A model generated the notes under the pieces. The model was not told the origin of the DNA and searched no databases. It saw only the letters and a list, made by a program, of their open reading frames with translations. A stretch of DNA of 64,000 bases from Flammula alnicola (Eukaryota; Basidiomycota; Agaricomycetes; Agaricales; Strophariaceae). The translations under genes were made by a program, and so were the position numbers. Below, piece by piece: positions 24,579-36,444 of this stretch. Position 1 is the first letter of the stretch, and the number at the start of each line of letters is the position of its first letter. The DNA is taken from NCBI GenBank assembly GCA_015499995.1, contig JADNRV010000083.1, positions 62,001 to 126,000 of the forward strand, given 5' to 3'.

Positions 24579-25235
24579 ATTAAATGTTGGGTATGTTTCT
24601 CTGGGTTGTTTCCGCGAAGGTGGGATGGTAGTTGACGAAAAAGAAGAGACGAGTCATTTTTAAAGAACAAAATCGGATGGAGGGACGGATATCCATGAGA
24701 TCGGCATAAAAATTTCCCACATATTGTGAGTGATTACGTCATAAAAATGATCCCGCGCACGGCGGGCTGAATATTGACCGACCGGGGCGGAATAGACTCC
24801 GGCCCGTCTTGACTTTAGTCAGTCGACGTTCAACGTCTTGAAATATTCTCCTGATGCCTCCCTGATAGACATCGATTTTTATGACGCAAATCGTCACTTT
24901 GATACGAAAGATTTCTGGAACGAACTGAGAGCCTGAGGGTGGCGCTCGTTAAAAGGAATTACCGAACTACGGAATAAGCGCCCAGGAACGCGCTCTGGAT
25001 TTTTTCTCACCAGCACGATTCAACGCATCGACATTGTCCGAGTGTACATTGACTCAACTGAGAGGCCACATAACAAAGAACGCTGCATTTGGACAACTTC
25101 TGGAAATCATACTGTTGGTACATCCGTCATCCGTCACCTCGTGTTTCCCAGAATAATAAATAGCACTATAAGTTATCGCATCACAAACTCAGACGATCTG
25201 TCAAGAGGAAGAGCCACAGAATCTCAGCCAATTTC
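24579..25235. other. Promoter side of the aminotransferase gene
   Basis: Upstream of the minus-strand aminotransferase and downstream of the SRPK-like gene; no gene recognised. Confidence 0.4.
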
Positions 25236-26708
25236 TTAACCGCAGTAAGCCCCCTTCAGCCACGGGTGCAGCTCAAGCTCTCTGGCAGATGGCCTCTCCG
25301 ACGAGTCCAACCGCAGGCACGCCCTAATAAACTCAGAAGCAGGTTTTATCTCCTCTGAGGGTAATATCCCGTAGTTTTCCAGAGCCGCTCTATACTCCCG
25401 GGGAATATATCAGATATCCGGAGCAATTTACCTATAGCCAACGCCCGTTAGCATCGGTCCAGTGACATATGTAAATTGGGTTCGAAAAAAACAAAAAAGA
25501 GAAAGCGCATAGAAAAAGAATCTCACCGTCGTCATCGAAATATTCCTTCCGCAGTTGTGCACGATCCAACATAGACTTGCTGAACTGTTCTCCTGTCAGT
25601 TCCAGCATCTTGCAAGATGATCGTCTTCGAAGCGCCAGTCGTCACCGCCATCTTCGGGGTTGAAAAGCCAGCGCCCGACAAGAAACTCAAAGGTCAGGCA
25701 GCCTATAGACCATATATCGACCTTGGGGCCGAAGTCCGAGCGAATGATGATTTCCGGTGCGCGTAGGGCAGGTGCGGTGAAGGTATCTGCAGTCGGTTGC
25801 TTGCCTGCCCATTGCCCTGTATATATAGGAATCGTTTCCGATGAGAGAGGGTAAATGATATAAATGAAAGAAAGACCGAACCTTGTCCGAAATCGATCAA
25901 AGTAAATAACATAAGTTCAGCGTCGAAGTGGGATACATCCCATGTCCATAAGTGATGGATGGGTTGTGAGGCAAGTATAGGATACCGCTTGCCGTTCAGC
26001 TCAAATTCACCTTCGATTTTAGGAGGATCTTGAGCGAGTAATTTTTCAACGTAGTCATCAATGTCATCAACATTAGCGTTGAAAAGAATGTTGTCGCCCT
26101 TGACGTCTTTGGTCAAATCATAAATATAGTCAGAAAACGTTGTAATGCTGAGTTGGTGAGGCAATTATACGTACCTGTATGGATGATATCGAGGCTGTGC
26201 AGCTGAGCAAGCGCCTCTAAAACTTGACCGATGATATTCTTTACAATGTACGGCTTCAGCGCTTTGTTGGGGGCGCTTTTCCTGAAGGAAGACACGTCCG
26301 TACTCAACAGGTTCATCACAAAGCACAGATGAGATCCTCGTGGGCCTTGAACTTCGAAATCGTCGCATAGAAAGGGAAGGCTGAAGATATCTTGAGCGAT
26401 ATCGTCGTGTGCCTGAATGGCTTTCAGAAATTCTAATTCATGCATTACTCCGTTACGATGTTGTTCAGTCGCATTTAACGAAAGGATCTTTGCGGCAAAG
26501 TATTGGGCCTCATCTCTACCAAGTTGTGGTAAGCTACATTGGTTTTGAAGAGTACAGATACTTACTGGGTCTTGGAGTCAGATACGAGCCACGTCGAAGA
26601 GTGAACACCAGTGCCTAGTTTCCGCAGAACCTCGTAGCGATCTTTTTTCAGTTTCGAGCCCGGCCTTGCATGAAAGAAATCTAGGTCTGTTGCGATGAGC
26701 GGAAGCAT
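25236..26708 (-). CDS. SRPK-like serine/threonine protein kinase, frame broken twice
   Basis: Five exons on the minus strand: 26566-26708, 26175-26515, 25882-26106, 25527-25816 and 25236-25431. Kinase motifs in order: DRYEVLRKLGTGVHSSTWLV, the lysine in YFAAKIL, the catalytic loop IIHTDVKGDNIL split by an intron, DFG in LIDFGQ, then ALRAPEIIIRSDFGPKVDIW, SIGCLTFEFLVG and a C-terminal ERPSARELELHPWL. The insert between the catalytic loop and DFG and the TAPALRAPE pattern are typical of SRPK-type kinases, many of which are expanded in basidiomycetes. SRPKs phosphorylate Ser/Arg-rich splicing factors, but this paralog's substrate is unknown. Single bases appear missing near 25608 (before MLELTGEQF) and near 25400 (after RISDIFP). 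Confidence 0.85.
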
Positions 26709-27308
26709 GGAGATGGAGCGCAGTCTTGTAAGTGTTATGTTGACAAGCTTAGAAGAAAAAAGGGAAGCCAGAACAGTTGGACGACTCGGGCGTGCCAGTG
26801 CTTCTAGTAGTAGTATGGATATGAAACCTAGTCTCGGAGTGAACCACTGAGTTACGTCATATTATAAACCCCGCCGGAAAGATTCGCAGCGACGCTGCTG
26901 AAGCTATGATAACGGGCGGGGACTACTTGCAACGTCGGAGTCGTTGACAGTCAATTACAGGTTATTTGCCTTTCGATTAGTCGAAAGTGTGATTGGTTGG
27001 GGGTGGGGCGTCGAACTTCGATGATATCTCGTTCTTTGGCTGGCCACGGAGCTGTAGCAACTGCGGCATCCACGTGTGCTCAAGATGAGTCGCATATCCT
27101 CTTAGTATGGATGCTATTTAGGAATTCAAGTCTCGAGCACTCGTACAGACTGTACAGTAGTTCGTGCCTGGGAGTCGGTTGTTAACACTGTCCGACAAAG
27201 GTCACGAATGAATTATGCATACCCAGAAGATATACATTTCGCCTGATGGACCTCATTACAAGCACCGAGGCCATATTAAATCTTCCATGTATTATACTGA
27301 GAAAACAA
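26709..27308. other. Upstream region of the SRPK-like gene
   Basis: No supported gene between the kinase start and the TRM2 stop. Confidence 0.4.
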
Positions 27309-29478
27309 TTAGTAGAGACGGAGCAAAGCGACAGACTCCACATGCGCCGTCTGAGGAAACAGGTCAAACCCTCGAAGACTTTCCATCCGATACCTCTTCC
27401 CCTCTCCGTCGTTCTCCGTCGAGCGCACGATATACCCAATATCCCGCGCCTGTGTGTGGACATTACAGCTCACATACACCACGGTGCTGCACCTAAAGTT
27501 CAGAAGTTGCTCCAGGAATAGATCGTCACATCCTTTCCGCGGCGGGTCAATGATGACCACAGTCCGTTCCTTGGGGAAGTCTTTCACGGTCGCGAAGATA
27601 TTCGATGCCTCGCCAGACAAAAATGATATCCTGTCCTCCGAAATTGCGTTCAGCCGCGCGTTCTTCTTTGCAGACTCTATGGAGCTCTTCGACAGCTCGA
27701 TCCCCGCAACTTTCTCGAACACCGACGACAAAGAGATCGCGAAAAGTCCTGCACCGCAGTACGTGTCCACGAGATGCGTGGGATGCTCCTTGCCTTCTCC
27801 AGGGTTGATCAGGTCGCGGACAAAGTTGACCATGAGCGGGAGTACAGAGTTGTTGTTTTGGAAGAATCCGCCAGCGGTATATTCGAATAAGTAATCACCA
27901 ACCATCTCTCGCGAAGTGCCGTTCTGGTTCGAAACGCAGACATGCTTGGTGAAAGCGTCTGAGAGCTTGTCAATAGGTGGTGTCATCATCTGCGTGGCGT
28001 CGAACGTAGGATCCAGAGAATCGCGGTACATAGGGAAACTCCCTTTTTATACGAGAATATATTTCTGTGACGATGTATCGGTAAAAAAAGAAATAAGGAG
28101 GTGAATTGACTGACTTGATTATAGCTTGCCGGTCAGATTTGTATTTTTCGTTCAGTATGGAGTGGCGATTGGGCATTCCTACAAAGTAATCTCAGTGCCA
28201 ATGTCGTATGCCAAATCCACAGACGTACTTCTATATCCAATGTAGAGTTGCTATTAGCAACGTTGAATCCAATCTTCAGCCAGGACGGTTGTTGCCCACA
28301 GGGAACATCCTCCTTTTTGGCGGACTTGGGGGGACGCTCGAAATGGGGTGTGATTTTAGTTCGGTAATTGTACACCAAAGGCGACTCTACGGTGGCTTCT
28401 ATGGGAGGTATCGACGATTCCGGAAGCGCTGCACTTGCAAGGATGAGTTCTTTATTACGGCAATTGAGACTAGACAGGCACGTACAAGAATATGTTTTGT
28501 ACGCCTTGACAATGACGTCCCTCTTCAAGTCCAACTGCGTTTCACCAGAGAGCATCTAAGGAGAACGAGTCAGGCTTTACAAGGAGTACGACAGAAGAAA
28601 CGATATGTACCTGGTATTGGCATCCACCACACGACCCAAAATACTTGCACTGCACGCGAGAATCATCTCTTAGCTCGGTGTTTGGCTTGAGAAGTTCTTG
28701 CAATTGGCCATACGAGTGCATACGGTCATTCTTCACGATACGAACGCGTACCGTCTCCCCTGTCAGCGCGACAGGAACGACAATCGCCCATGGACCTTTT
28801 TCTGTTGGTGCTAAACCAATGCCAGAACCTAGATATGAACTACATCGGTTCCGGCGCAGATGTCGATGGAAGAAACTCACCTCCAGACCCAATTGTTTCT
28901 ATCTTCAGCACCGCCTCGTGTCCGTATGAGAATGGCGACTGAAAGGCGCCCCCAGCTTCTGTTACTGCATCGACAACATCCCCTCCCAGTAAATTCCTGA
29001 TCTCTTTATAGAGAACGTCGGCTGCAGAACACGGTTCAGGCAACGGTGGATCCTTTCTCTTCTTCTTCTTCCTCAATTTCGGGGGGTTGGAATTTTGAGC
29101 AGCACTGGTTCCGGACTCGAGCTCGGACAGAAGCAATTTGGCTGCTTCCGGTGCCCCGTTCTCCCTCTCCACTGGCTCTTCGTTACCCGTAACATCCTCT
29201 GCATCATCTACTTCTATTTTTGTTTCTTCAACGTTGGACCCTCCGCCTCCGAATCCGAGAGAGCGCGTATTTGTGGAATTGACATCGACATCGGGCGAGG
29301 AAAAACACTCTTCCTGAGAGTCGTTGTTGGGTAAAAGACAGGGCGAATCTGTATTATAAATCGCCTGTATAAGGCCAGCGTTCGCATAAGCCAGAATCAA
29401 GAAGAATGCGGACCCAGGAATCAAGGAAGAGCGCTTGCAAGTTGTACCTAGTGCCAAATGGCTGTCCGCAGATAGCAT
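27309..29478 (-). CDS. TRM2: tRNA (uracil-5-)-methyltransferase Trm2
   Basis: Five exons on the minus strand (28881-29478, 28611-28828, 28229-28555, 28115-28178, 27309-28038) encode about 645 residues. The N-terminal 200 residues include a Lys-rich basic patch (RKKKKRKDP). A TRAM-like region then leads to the Cys cluster CKYFGSCGGCQYQ, which resembles the Fe-S motif of bacterial RumA. The SAM-dependent methyltransferase core follows: VDTYCGAGLFAISLSS, IIDPPRKGCDD, the catalytic Cys in VYVSCN and FDLFPQTAHVE. Trm2 makes ribothymidine at position 54 of tRNA. One base appears missing near 28155 in the short exon (after CPIAT). The exon 4-5 join uses a GTCAGT donor. The true start could be downstream of 29478. 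Confidence 0.9.
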
Positions 29479-29808
29479 ATTACGTAATGCTAGATTTGAA
29501 ACCCCGCTACATGTAATCCATTAGGGTCGCCATCTTGCCGATCACTTTTTCGCTGCCAACTCTTTACCTAACTTGCCGTCAAGCGCCCAACCATCTCGTT
29601 GTGTGCTAAGGATCCAGATACCCAGATATCTTCGATCGAGCGGAAGTGAGTGATCAGATATCTGTTATATGCTTTGACTGAAACCATCCAAACAGCATTT
29701 TCTTGAGCATTTTAAACAGATTTAACATCTGCGATTTGTCTCCGATTTGAGAAACGCATCCCGACAGTGTAACCAATACTGAAACGTCAGAATCACCAAA
29801 TATTTCTT
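29479..29808. other. Shared divergent promoter, TRM2 and ChaC genes
   Basis: 330 bp between the starts of the minus-strand TRM2 and plus-strand ChaC genes, so probably a bidirectional promoter. No individual element is assigned. Confidence 0.5.
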
Positions 29809-31162
29809 ATGACGTCCAATGCTCCTCCATTCGTTGTTTTCGGCTACGGGTCACTAATCTTCAAGGCATTTATCTCCTCAAATTCGCACAAACGATATCG
29901 CTCAATGCAATACTCTATGTCCTCTAGCCACCGCCGCATGTTATTGCACAAGGTAAGGCGTGACTACGCTGCGTTTTTACTCATAATGACGACTATCCCC
30001 TTCCAAGTGCCCGGATACCTGAAAGGCTACGTGCGCCGTTTCGCCCAGAAATCGCATGATCACCGTGGGACACCCGAGGTATTTTTATTTCACGACGACC
30101 CCCAGCTCCAATTAATCCGAGCGTGAACAGAGTCCGGGAAGAGTCGTCACTCTTGTCCACAAGGAAGAATGGGACAAATTTTCCCAGTCCGTAAGTCCCC
30201 TCCAGATAGAGTACGTCATACAAATTTAGCATCGATTTCTAAGCACTCGGGCGTTTTCTATTTTTCGCAGGATGCTTTCCCTCACGATGATACCGTATGG
30301 GGTACGCCGATTAGCTCTAATCCAACTTACGACTAACCTTTCGGTGGATAGGCGTAGCCTATACCATTGACCCAGTGCATGAAACCGAAGTTCGTGATTA
30401 TCTAGGCAAGTCATATTCTCAGTTGCATATAAACCACTCATCAACATCTAACAAAATTCGGGATTAAGATTATAGAGAAAAGGTTCCCTCGTATCTTCTC
30501 TTCATCCTAGCAGGACGTTTCTAAACCCGCAACAGGATGGATATACAATGGAAAATTGGACATCTACGGTGTAGGCACCGATGGCGATGAAATTGTAATA
30601 ATCAGCAACGTCAGTACCTTTTCGAACTCAATCAGAAACATACTCATACATATGTTCTTAAATTTCACCAGGCATACGTACGTCGAACACCATTTCCCAC
30701 TCATCCAAAATACCCGTCCTCAACTGAAAACACAGTCCTACGTCGGCCGTAACGACAACCCATCGTTCAGTGAGTTACCTTTCCTCCCAAATTTAGTCAA
30801 GCACTGACAAGACACTTCTACGCTTTACAGTCGGGTCTGAGCCCCTCGACATCCTCGGCCATCGAATCTGGCAATCTGTAGGTCCATCAGGCCCGAACAA
30901 GGTAAACTCGAAGACACAGTATCCCATTCACCTGGTCGATGCCAATTAACCACATATCGAAACCCAGGAATATCTATTCAGACTTGTCGAATCAGTACGG
31001 CAACTCTCGCCCAGCTCGTATGATTCGCATCTCTATGCACTTGAAGTGAGCACCCGGAGACGCGTCCCAATACATCCAGAAACTGACGAACTTGTTTCCC
31101 CTCAATATTACAGGCAATTGTTCGTCGGCTGGATCGCGAAACGGCGTGGCAGAGCACTATAA
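29809..31162 (+). CDS. ChaC-type gamma-glutamylcyclotransferase
   Basis: Exons: 29809-29865, 29928-29952, 30008-30078, 30131-30190, 30271-30301, 30352-30405, 30469-30482, then from about 30535 through several short exons to the stop at 31160-31162. Motifs: the nucleotide-like loop FVVFGYGSLIF at the start, VPGYLKGYVRRF, SHDHRGTPE, GRVVTLVHKEEWDKFS, WGVAYTI, VGRNDNPSF and VGPSGPNKEYLFRL. ChaC enzymes cleave glutathione to 5-oxoproline and Cys-Gly in the cytosol. Two introns appear to use GC donors (weakly at 29866, convincingly GCAAGT at 30406). One base seems missing in the A run near 30552, where DGYTMEK changes to LDIYGVG. Splicing between 30609 and 30750 is not settled. Confidence 0.85.
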
Positions 31163-32667
31163 AAGGCACGGCCAGGGTATAGCCAATAACGATGACGACG
31201 GGGAAGATAGTTAGCAAGGACGATAAATAGCATGGGTGTGATATCAGCCGAGGATATAATAATCCACGTCGTCACTGGCTCCTAATCAGAAATTTGAAAA
31301 GGTCGAAGTTAAAGGTATACTAAAAAATAAGTCAGGGCTCAAGGCAATTCAATACCGCCATTATACTTATTTTGAGGCCCTACGTTGCCGCCATTAGACC
31401 CAGTGTTGAATCCAAAACGACTCGGAGTCAGTCATCATCGTCGATATGAAAGCGCAAGATACACTCACGCTAAGATATCCACCATCGGCATTTGCAAAGT
31501 GTATCGATATTCTTTTAGCTGTAGCGGTTGCTCCCTTTGTATACACATTTCTGATATAGTCTCTTCAAATATGTAGAATAGTTTTATAATTTTTAAAGAA
31601 TTGCAAGCCAGGGTATTGATGTCTGGAAGCCCATCGTCAATAGGGCAACACTGAGCGCCGCGGTCACACAGGGACTACGACGTATTGTCGAGAACAGGAT
31701 AGGTACAATGGGGCGGGGGAACGGTACGTGAAGAAGGAAGAGAAAAGGTATCTACATACTGATTCTACGATCTACGACGACGCGGTCGAAGCTCAGCACT
31801 CAATTGCAGCCGATACTCATCAGCCCAGTCCGCGCAGAAACCCGGGTTTTTTACATTCCGATTACTTTTAAGTTTTGATGTCAAGGTTTCCGATCATACT
31901 GGGTTTCTCATTAGAATTATCCCTGGCGATAAGCGGATGATGTTTTTGAAAGCTGATCTCGAAGGGAGAGGCCATGCGCTGTCCGATCGTAGCCGCATAA
32001 CAGCGCCTATCACCACCATGAAAAACCACAGTAGAGAGGAGACACGGGATAACCCTGTATAACGTTAAGCGGGCAAATTAAATGGCGGTTATCGTCGCAG
32101 CTTTGTATATCAATGTGCTTAGCGCAGTATGTTCCGCATGGACTACAACCGGCGTGCTAAAAATAGACTCGTCAAGAACGACCATCGAAACGTTTGATCT
32201 CAAAAGTAGCAACCTGTGCACTGGGCAGTTTGTGCGGCAGAATTATGAGCACTATCCAACCGAAACCGCATTTTCAAAGACCATTAACTCAGCTTTTATG
32301 GGAGAAAATCATGCATTGCACTTTCAAGTTTCAAGGATTCCGGTCGCGGGTGCAGCCCTGAAGACACAGTTTGGGGAGGAGTAGTACATAGGGAGTGGTG
32401 ATGAATTGGACGGCTGCAATAATACAATTAAATCAATCAGGTGCTCCTCCATGTCGTGAAAGGCTGTACTTTTCTACCATCATCAAACTGCCATCTGGAG
32501 CTGAACGGGATGCTAAAATCGCGCCGTGAACCCCTACGCACGTTTAAAATAGGAACACCCCCACTTTAAAAGGCGAAGGTTTCCTATGAACATTCCTCAT
32601 ATCAGCTGGTCTGACTTACCCACATCGACTGTACGGCAGGCCCCTACACTCAAGTAACGAAATCGCC
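31163..32667. other. Intergenic, 1.5 kb
   Basis: No recognised gene. An open frame at 32082-32384 begins with a hydrophobic stretch and could be a short secreted peptide, but nothing else supports it. A TATA-like word and start context for the secreted protein lie near 32600-32668. Confidence 0.45.
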
Positions 32668-33567
32668 ATGAAATTCCTGATCGTCTATGCCTTTCTTGGC
32701 TTTTTGACCGCCGTCACCGCCATTCCTTCCCAGTCCGTCGAAGGGACCAATTACATTTCTCGTCGTGATTCCTGGAGCGATGACTCTCTTGCAGATCGCT
32801 ACTTTGCGGACGAAGACTCGCTCCAAGAACGGGATAATTTGTACGACGACGATTCCCTTGGCGCTCGATACTTGGACCCGTTTTATGAGCTAAGTGAGCG
32901 AGAATATGAAGAGATCGAGGCCCGTCAGGTCGCGCAGATAGCAAAGCTGGCTATTAAAGGCATAATAAAGCTGGTCCACCTAATCCAGGATCAAATCAAT
33001 AAAGACAAAGACGTGAGTCCTTCGCATCTCGGCCTGGCGTACATTGTGTGTGGCGAATTTTCTGATCTGACTTTTTCTGGACCACGTAGATGCGAGGACG
33101 ATGGACCAAGGCATTAGCAGACAAGTTCAGGGCCCAACACCCACACCTCAACTTCATCGTTTGCCATACAAAGCATACGTACAATTTCAAGGGCAGACGA
33201 GGTGTCGATTGGGATCATTCGCATCAGGAGATCAATGTGAGCTTCCATAAAACAGTCGGGTAAGTGAACTTCCTTCCCTTAAACCTGTCCTACTCTTTTT
33301 CAACGTGAATGAATTATTTTTCGCATGCATAGTTTTGAAATATACTGGTTCAAGGAGGGTACCTTCCACCGTATTGGGGACGGTGGATATCTCAACGTGC
33401 GTATTTCTCGTCATCACACGGTCATGATGCTGAATGATATTTTACGTATAACAGTGGGCGTACAATGGAATGTGAAAAGCACATCTAATGGAGGAAAAGA
33501 CGTTGTTTTGGGCCTATTTAAAAAATCAGTTGCGCTTCTAGCGATCCTGTCTAAATTACTGTTTTAA
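32668..33567 (+). CDS. Secreted protein with repetitive acidic pro-region
   Basis: ATG 32668 opens a typical signal peptide (MKFLIVYAFLGFLTAVTA) followed by a dibasic site (SRRD). Three imperfect acidic repeats of about 12 residues follow (SDDSLADRYFA, DEDSLQERDNLY, DDDSLGARYLD). Exon 1 ends at 33012. Exon 2 (33090 to about 33258) encodes FIVCHTKHTYNFKGRRGVDW and DHSHQEINVSF. Exon 3 (about 33334-33396) encodes EIYWFKEGTFHRIGDGGYLN. A last exon from about 33454 encodes WAYNG and then, after one apparently missing base near 33469, NVKSTSNGGKDVVLG. The family is not recognised. The layout suggests a Kex2-type processed secreted protein. A truncated copy lies at 35879-36345. Confidence 0.7.
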
Positions 33568-34396
33568 CTCACGAATAATCATCCTTCCTGAGAAACCAAG
33601 CTCAGAGAGTCTTTTTCAAGGGCATAAACTTTCAACTGTCTGACATATTGCCACTGAAGATGGTAAGTACATCACTTCCGTTATAAACAAGATTTTCGCA
33701 ACCTTCTGCTTGAAAACTGCTCGACTCTCCGGATGGTCTCAGACACATCAGCTGGGATATCTTGTTCGATGTCTTTGGGACACATTAAGAAACTCCGACG
33801 AAAACCATATCATATCATTGATAAATGGTAACGTTAAACGCGGTGACGGCCTGTACAGCGATCGCCATCGATATCCAGGAGCGCTGATCAAGCGCTGAAG
33901 CGATCAGTCTTCCTCATGCTCTTTACCAAGCCTGAGCGCTCTGGGCTTTGTGATCGCTGGAGCTGCCATAGAGTTTGGAGTTCAATGCGTGCCAAGAACG
34001 CGATATCTCGGACGACGGCATCAGAGAATTCGGGAAAATGTGGCCATGGATTATATAGTGAACGAAATCGGTACAATGTGCTGCCACTGGTATAACCCGC
34101 TATAACATTACAACAGGGGATATATAGTCTATATATGGCCAGGAGGATTTTTGTAATTGTCATCATCTGATACCATGATGATGACCGACGACACCCTGGT
34201 TGCATATTGATTTTTAGTCACCATCTGTTGTCTTCATGAGCGACCTTTGCATTGTTGGATCTCCATTATAAGTACATGATCTTCTAGAATCACAATTGTA
34301 ATTTTTCCCGTCATACAATGGAAGCAATGATATGAAATTAACATTAGATTGATACTACAATACGAGAGGAGCTGGGGTTGATAGTGGTACTAGTCA
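33568..34396. other. Intergenic
   Basis: A segment at 33600-33660 (RVFFKGINFQLSDILPL in one frame, followed by GTAAGT) might be a further exon of the upstream gene. Otherwise nothing is supported. Confidence 0.35.
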
Positions 34397-35083
34397 TCAA
34401 ATGGATCTATAATCACGCGGTGCGAACAGCAGCGCGCTTCGCAGCGCACTCTTCCAGACCGAATCGTCGTTGGCTGTGGAGGAACCATGTTGCAGGAAAA
34501 CTTGTCTGAGAAACACGTCAGTAACTGCTTGTCGAATGCCATACTACTTTTAACTCACTTGTTCCACCACACAAGCACCTCCTTGTTGTTCCGGCAGAAG
34601 ATAGCGACGGTTGTATCATCAAAGTTGTCGACAATTACGTTGTAAAAGGTTTTGAAATCAAACCCATTGTAAATTGCATCAGCCGGCCACTGCTCTGCAT
34701 CGGTGAGGTTGAAGGTAAGCTACGAGACAATGTTAGTACACGGTAGAGATAAATAGTGATGGACATACAAGCATGGCAACGTAGGCAATGGACCGAGGTA
34801 ACACCTTCCCTTCCAATGTTGTTGATGCTGCCAGGTAGACTAGCCTCCCCGAGCCTGGATAGTTGAGATGTACGCCCGTCAGCGCCATCTCCGCTACCCA
34901 AGAATCAAACGGGCGGTCGTTGGTGGTCCTGCGACGCTCGTCAACGTCGCAAGCCCACCAACGACTCCGTTGATGAGAGCTGGAATCCCCTTCGCAGGTC
35001 TTCTATGTCGGCCCTATAAGTTCATAGTATACTATGGGGGAATTTTGAGTGGAAATGATGTGAAAGCGCATCGAGAGAGGCAT
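34397..35083 (-). CDS. Uncharacterised 180-residue protein, frame broken once
   Basis: Four exons on the minus strand: 35033-35083, 34769-34989, 34559-34719 and 34397-34505. They give exactly 181 codons including the stop if one missing base near 34923 is allowed. Recognisable stretches: LINGVVGGLATLTSVAGPP, PFDSWVAEMALTGVHLNYPG, LVYLAASTTLEGKVLPRSIA, FDFKTFYNVIVDNFDDTTVA and FCRNNKEVLVWWNKQVFLQH. There is no signal peptide and no known domain. The intron pattern and protein-like composition make it a real gene. It sits between the secreted protein and its truncated copy on the opposite strand. Confidence 0.65.
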
Positions 35084-35820
35084 AAGGTATGAGGTGAACG
35101 GTGGGGAAAGGCAAGAAGGCCACGCTGTTCAACGTTCAACTTGCATCAATTTCCTTTCCTGATCGTTGAACAGGATCACATGACATTCATGTGGCATCTC
35201 AGTGCAAGTTCGTCCCCGAGTCGGGAGTTCGCGGCTGCATTTTGACTTAGGTTTATTCGTTGTCAGTTAAGTGGCGATGGAAGTCTGAAATGACTTACGA
35301 AATATTTTATGAATGTACTTAGTTATTTAAGCACAACAATGACCCGCGGTGTACTATGGCAAAAAACAGCCCTGCGACTTGCCTGCGACGCTCCTCGAGG
35401 TTACCGGCAGAAATTTTGACCTTACTGTAATTTCCAACTCATCCGTTCCTTAAACAGTACAGCGGAAGACGAGGAGGACAACGACGATGGAGACGGTGAT
35501 CTGAGTTATGGCGATGTGGGATACGATGCACCTTGATGATAAAGTCAGATCTAGTGTAGCTAACAATTATATTGTTGATATATACATTCTGCCGGAATGA
35601 TGTCTGCTGACACCTCGAAGCTCACGAGCTGAACTTTTGGTGAAGTGGTGTGAACCTCAAATAATAAAGATGATCATAGTCTCAGGTAAATACCATGCTG
35701 ATTACCCCGGTATCTTGGGTTCTAATTCTCTGGTCAGAATTACGAACGAATATAAATTGGTGTCGACTAGACGAATGGATTACACCTCGATGTAATGGGT
35801 TGCAACTTCGTATCATCTTG
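35084..35820. other. Intergenic
   Basis: Upstream of the 180-residue gene; no supported gene. Confidence 0.4.
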
Positions 35821-35878
35821 TCACGACTTCACCACCGTCACAACCTCATACCAACTTTTCCACGATTTACTGATGTCA

Positions 35879-36345
35879 CAACCACCTCGGCGCTCGATAC
35901 TTGGATTCATCCTATGAACTGAGCGAACGAGAATATGAAGAACTCGACACTCATTTTGCGGCGGTCGCCATAAGTAGCCGTTCAAGGAATAGAGTGATCG
36001 TGAGTACTGTACTGTGCGTGGTATCGTTGTGGCGCACATCCCCGTGATCTCATTGCATTCTGATTTTATCCGTGTAGATGCGAGGAGTGGACAAAACATA
36101 TGGTGGATCAATTCAGGCAGAAATACCCCGATTCAACTTCGTGGTCTGCCATATGAGGCACCACACTGACTTTAAGAGAAGGAGGGGTGTTGATTGGGGT
36201 CATTCCCACCAAGAATTGCAAATCCACAGGAAGAGCAATCAGGTAAGCATCATCTTCGTGTGTTAGTACTGTTATTCCAAACCCTCAATGGCTTCTATGC
36301 ATAGCTTAAGGAAGGTACCTTCCACCGAATCGGACCTGGAAACTA
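35879..36345 (+). pseudogene. Truncated copy of the secreted-protein gene
   Basis: Homologous to 32860-33380. From about 35883 it encodes LGARYLDSSYELSEREYEEL, the same segment as in the intact gene, but signal peptide and acidic repeats are missing. After an intron, frames alternate: MRG, then WTKHMVDQFRQKYPD in a second frame, then FNFVVCHMRHHTDF and RRGVDWGHSHQEL. It ends with KEGTFHRIG and a stop. The 5' truncation and frame changes mark it as a decayed duplicate. Confidence 0.75.
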
Positions 36346-36444
36346 ATGACTGGCTAATACATTACAAATAAGCAGACCCATCGCTGTCCTTTTTCCTTCC
36401 TCCTATCGAAGAGGTTAGGCGGCACGCCAAGCCCCAACGATACC

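Noticed and set aside
28481..28497. 16-nt intron in TRM2 suggested by GTACGT...CTAG
   Set aside because: Too short for splicing, and the sequence reads through in frame with a plausible peptide.
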